5,810 bases of DNA from an uncultured Chitinophagaceae bacterium (lineage in GTDB: Bacteria; Bacteroidota; Bacteroidia; Chitinophagales; Chitinophagaceae), in assembly GCA_946885335.1 (NCBI GenBank), contig CAMPGG010000218.1, forward strand, positions 1 to 5,810, given 5' to 3'. Every line of letters begins with the position of its first letter. Position 1 is the first letter of the stretch. This document shows, piece by piece, positions 5,770 through 5,810 of this stretch. The translations under genes were made by a program, and so were the position numbers. The notes under the pieces were generated by a model, which was given only the letters and a program-made list of their open reading frames with translations, was not told where the DNA came from and did no database searches.

Positions 5770-5810
5770 ATCTCCCCACTTGCGGCGGTTCTACTTTGGT
5801 TTTGTTTAAT
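5768..5810 (-). CDS. C-terminal end of a convergent gene (partial, unidentified)
   Basis: Read on the - strand from the right edge, one frame is open for 13 codons and ends at TAG (5770-5768), giving LNKTKVEPPQVGR. The proline-rich, basic ending looks like an ordinary protein tail. The bidirectional terminator at 5577-5615 would suit a convergent gene, although it lies about 150 bases beyond this stop. Thirteen codons are far too few to exclude chance. Another - strand frame is also open for 15 codons, so this is tentative and no function is offered. Confidence 0.3.
   Translation of the reverse strand, partial: LNKTKVEPPQVGR

Overview
The window reads as a chromosomal segment of a Bacteroidota bacterium, most likely near the Chitinophagaceae/Sphingobacteriia. 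This is inferred from AT-rich DNA, the lack of Shine-Dalgarno sequences in front of the genes, secreted proteins whose signal peptides end in A-Q, and A-rich 7-8 bp tandem words at the gene junctions. No marker gene fixes the taxon.

Layout, left to right, main genes all on the + strand: (1) the last 24 codons of an open frame ending at 77, a possible upstream gene; (2) a tightly coupled mlaE-mlaF-mlaD operon (82-2617) whose genes overlap by one base (TGATG) at both junctions; (3) a 185-bp spacer (2618-2802) holding two short tandem arrays, a long imperfect inverted repeat and weak promoter-like words; (4) two consecutive M16 (insulinase/pitrilysin-like) genes (2803-4116 and 4160-5563), both with signal peptides and 43 bp apart; (5) a strong hairpin terminator (5577-5615) with an A-tract on one side and a T-tract on the other, so it should work in both directions; (6) a non-coding tail (5616-5767) with a 9-bp perfect inverted repeat enclosing a GC-richer core and a four-unit CTAAACC-type array; (7) possibly the last 13 codons of a convergent - strand gene entering from the right edge.

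How the genes work together: MlaE (permease), MlaF (ATPase) and MlaD (membrane-anchored MCE protein) form an inner-membrane ABC complex of the Mla/Ttg2/TGD type, which moves phospholipid or a related lipid between the inner membrane and the envelope. No MlaB or MlaC gene is present here. The two M16 proteins look like a heterodimeric envelope protease. The first keeps the zinc motif HFFEH and its distal Glu but lacks the Arg/Tyr substrate-binding pair. The second lacks the zinc motif but keeps the Arg/Tyr pair. This matches the split active site known for bacterial M16B heterodimers.

I see no clearly new system. The points most worth a second look are the complementary M16 active sites, the three-fold GT-x-x-x-L-L motif in the MlaD tail, the short MlaF C-terminus alongside the missing MlaB, and the family-like short repeats at the gene junctions.
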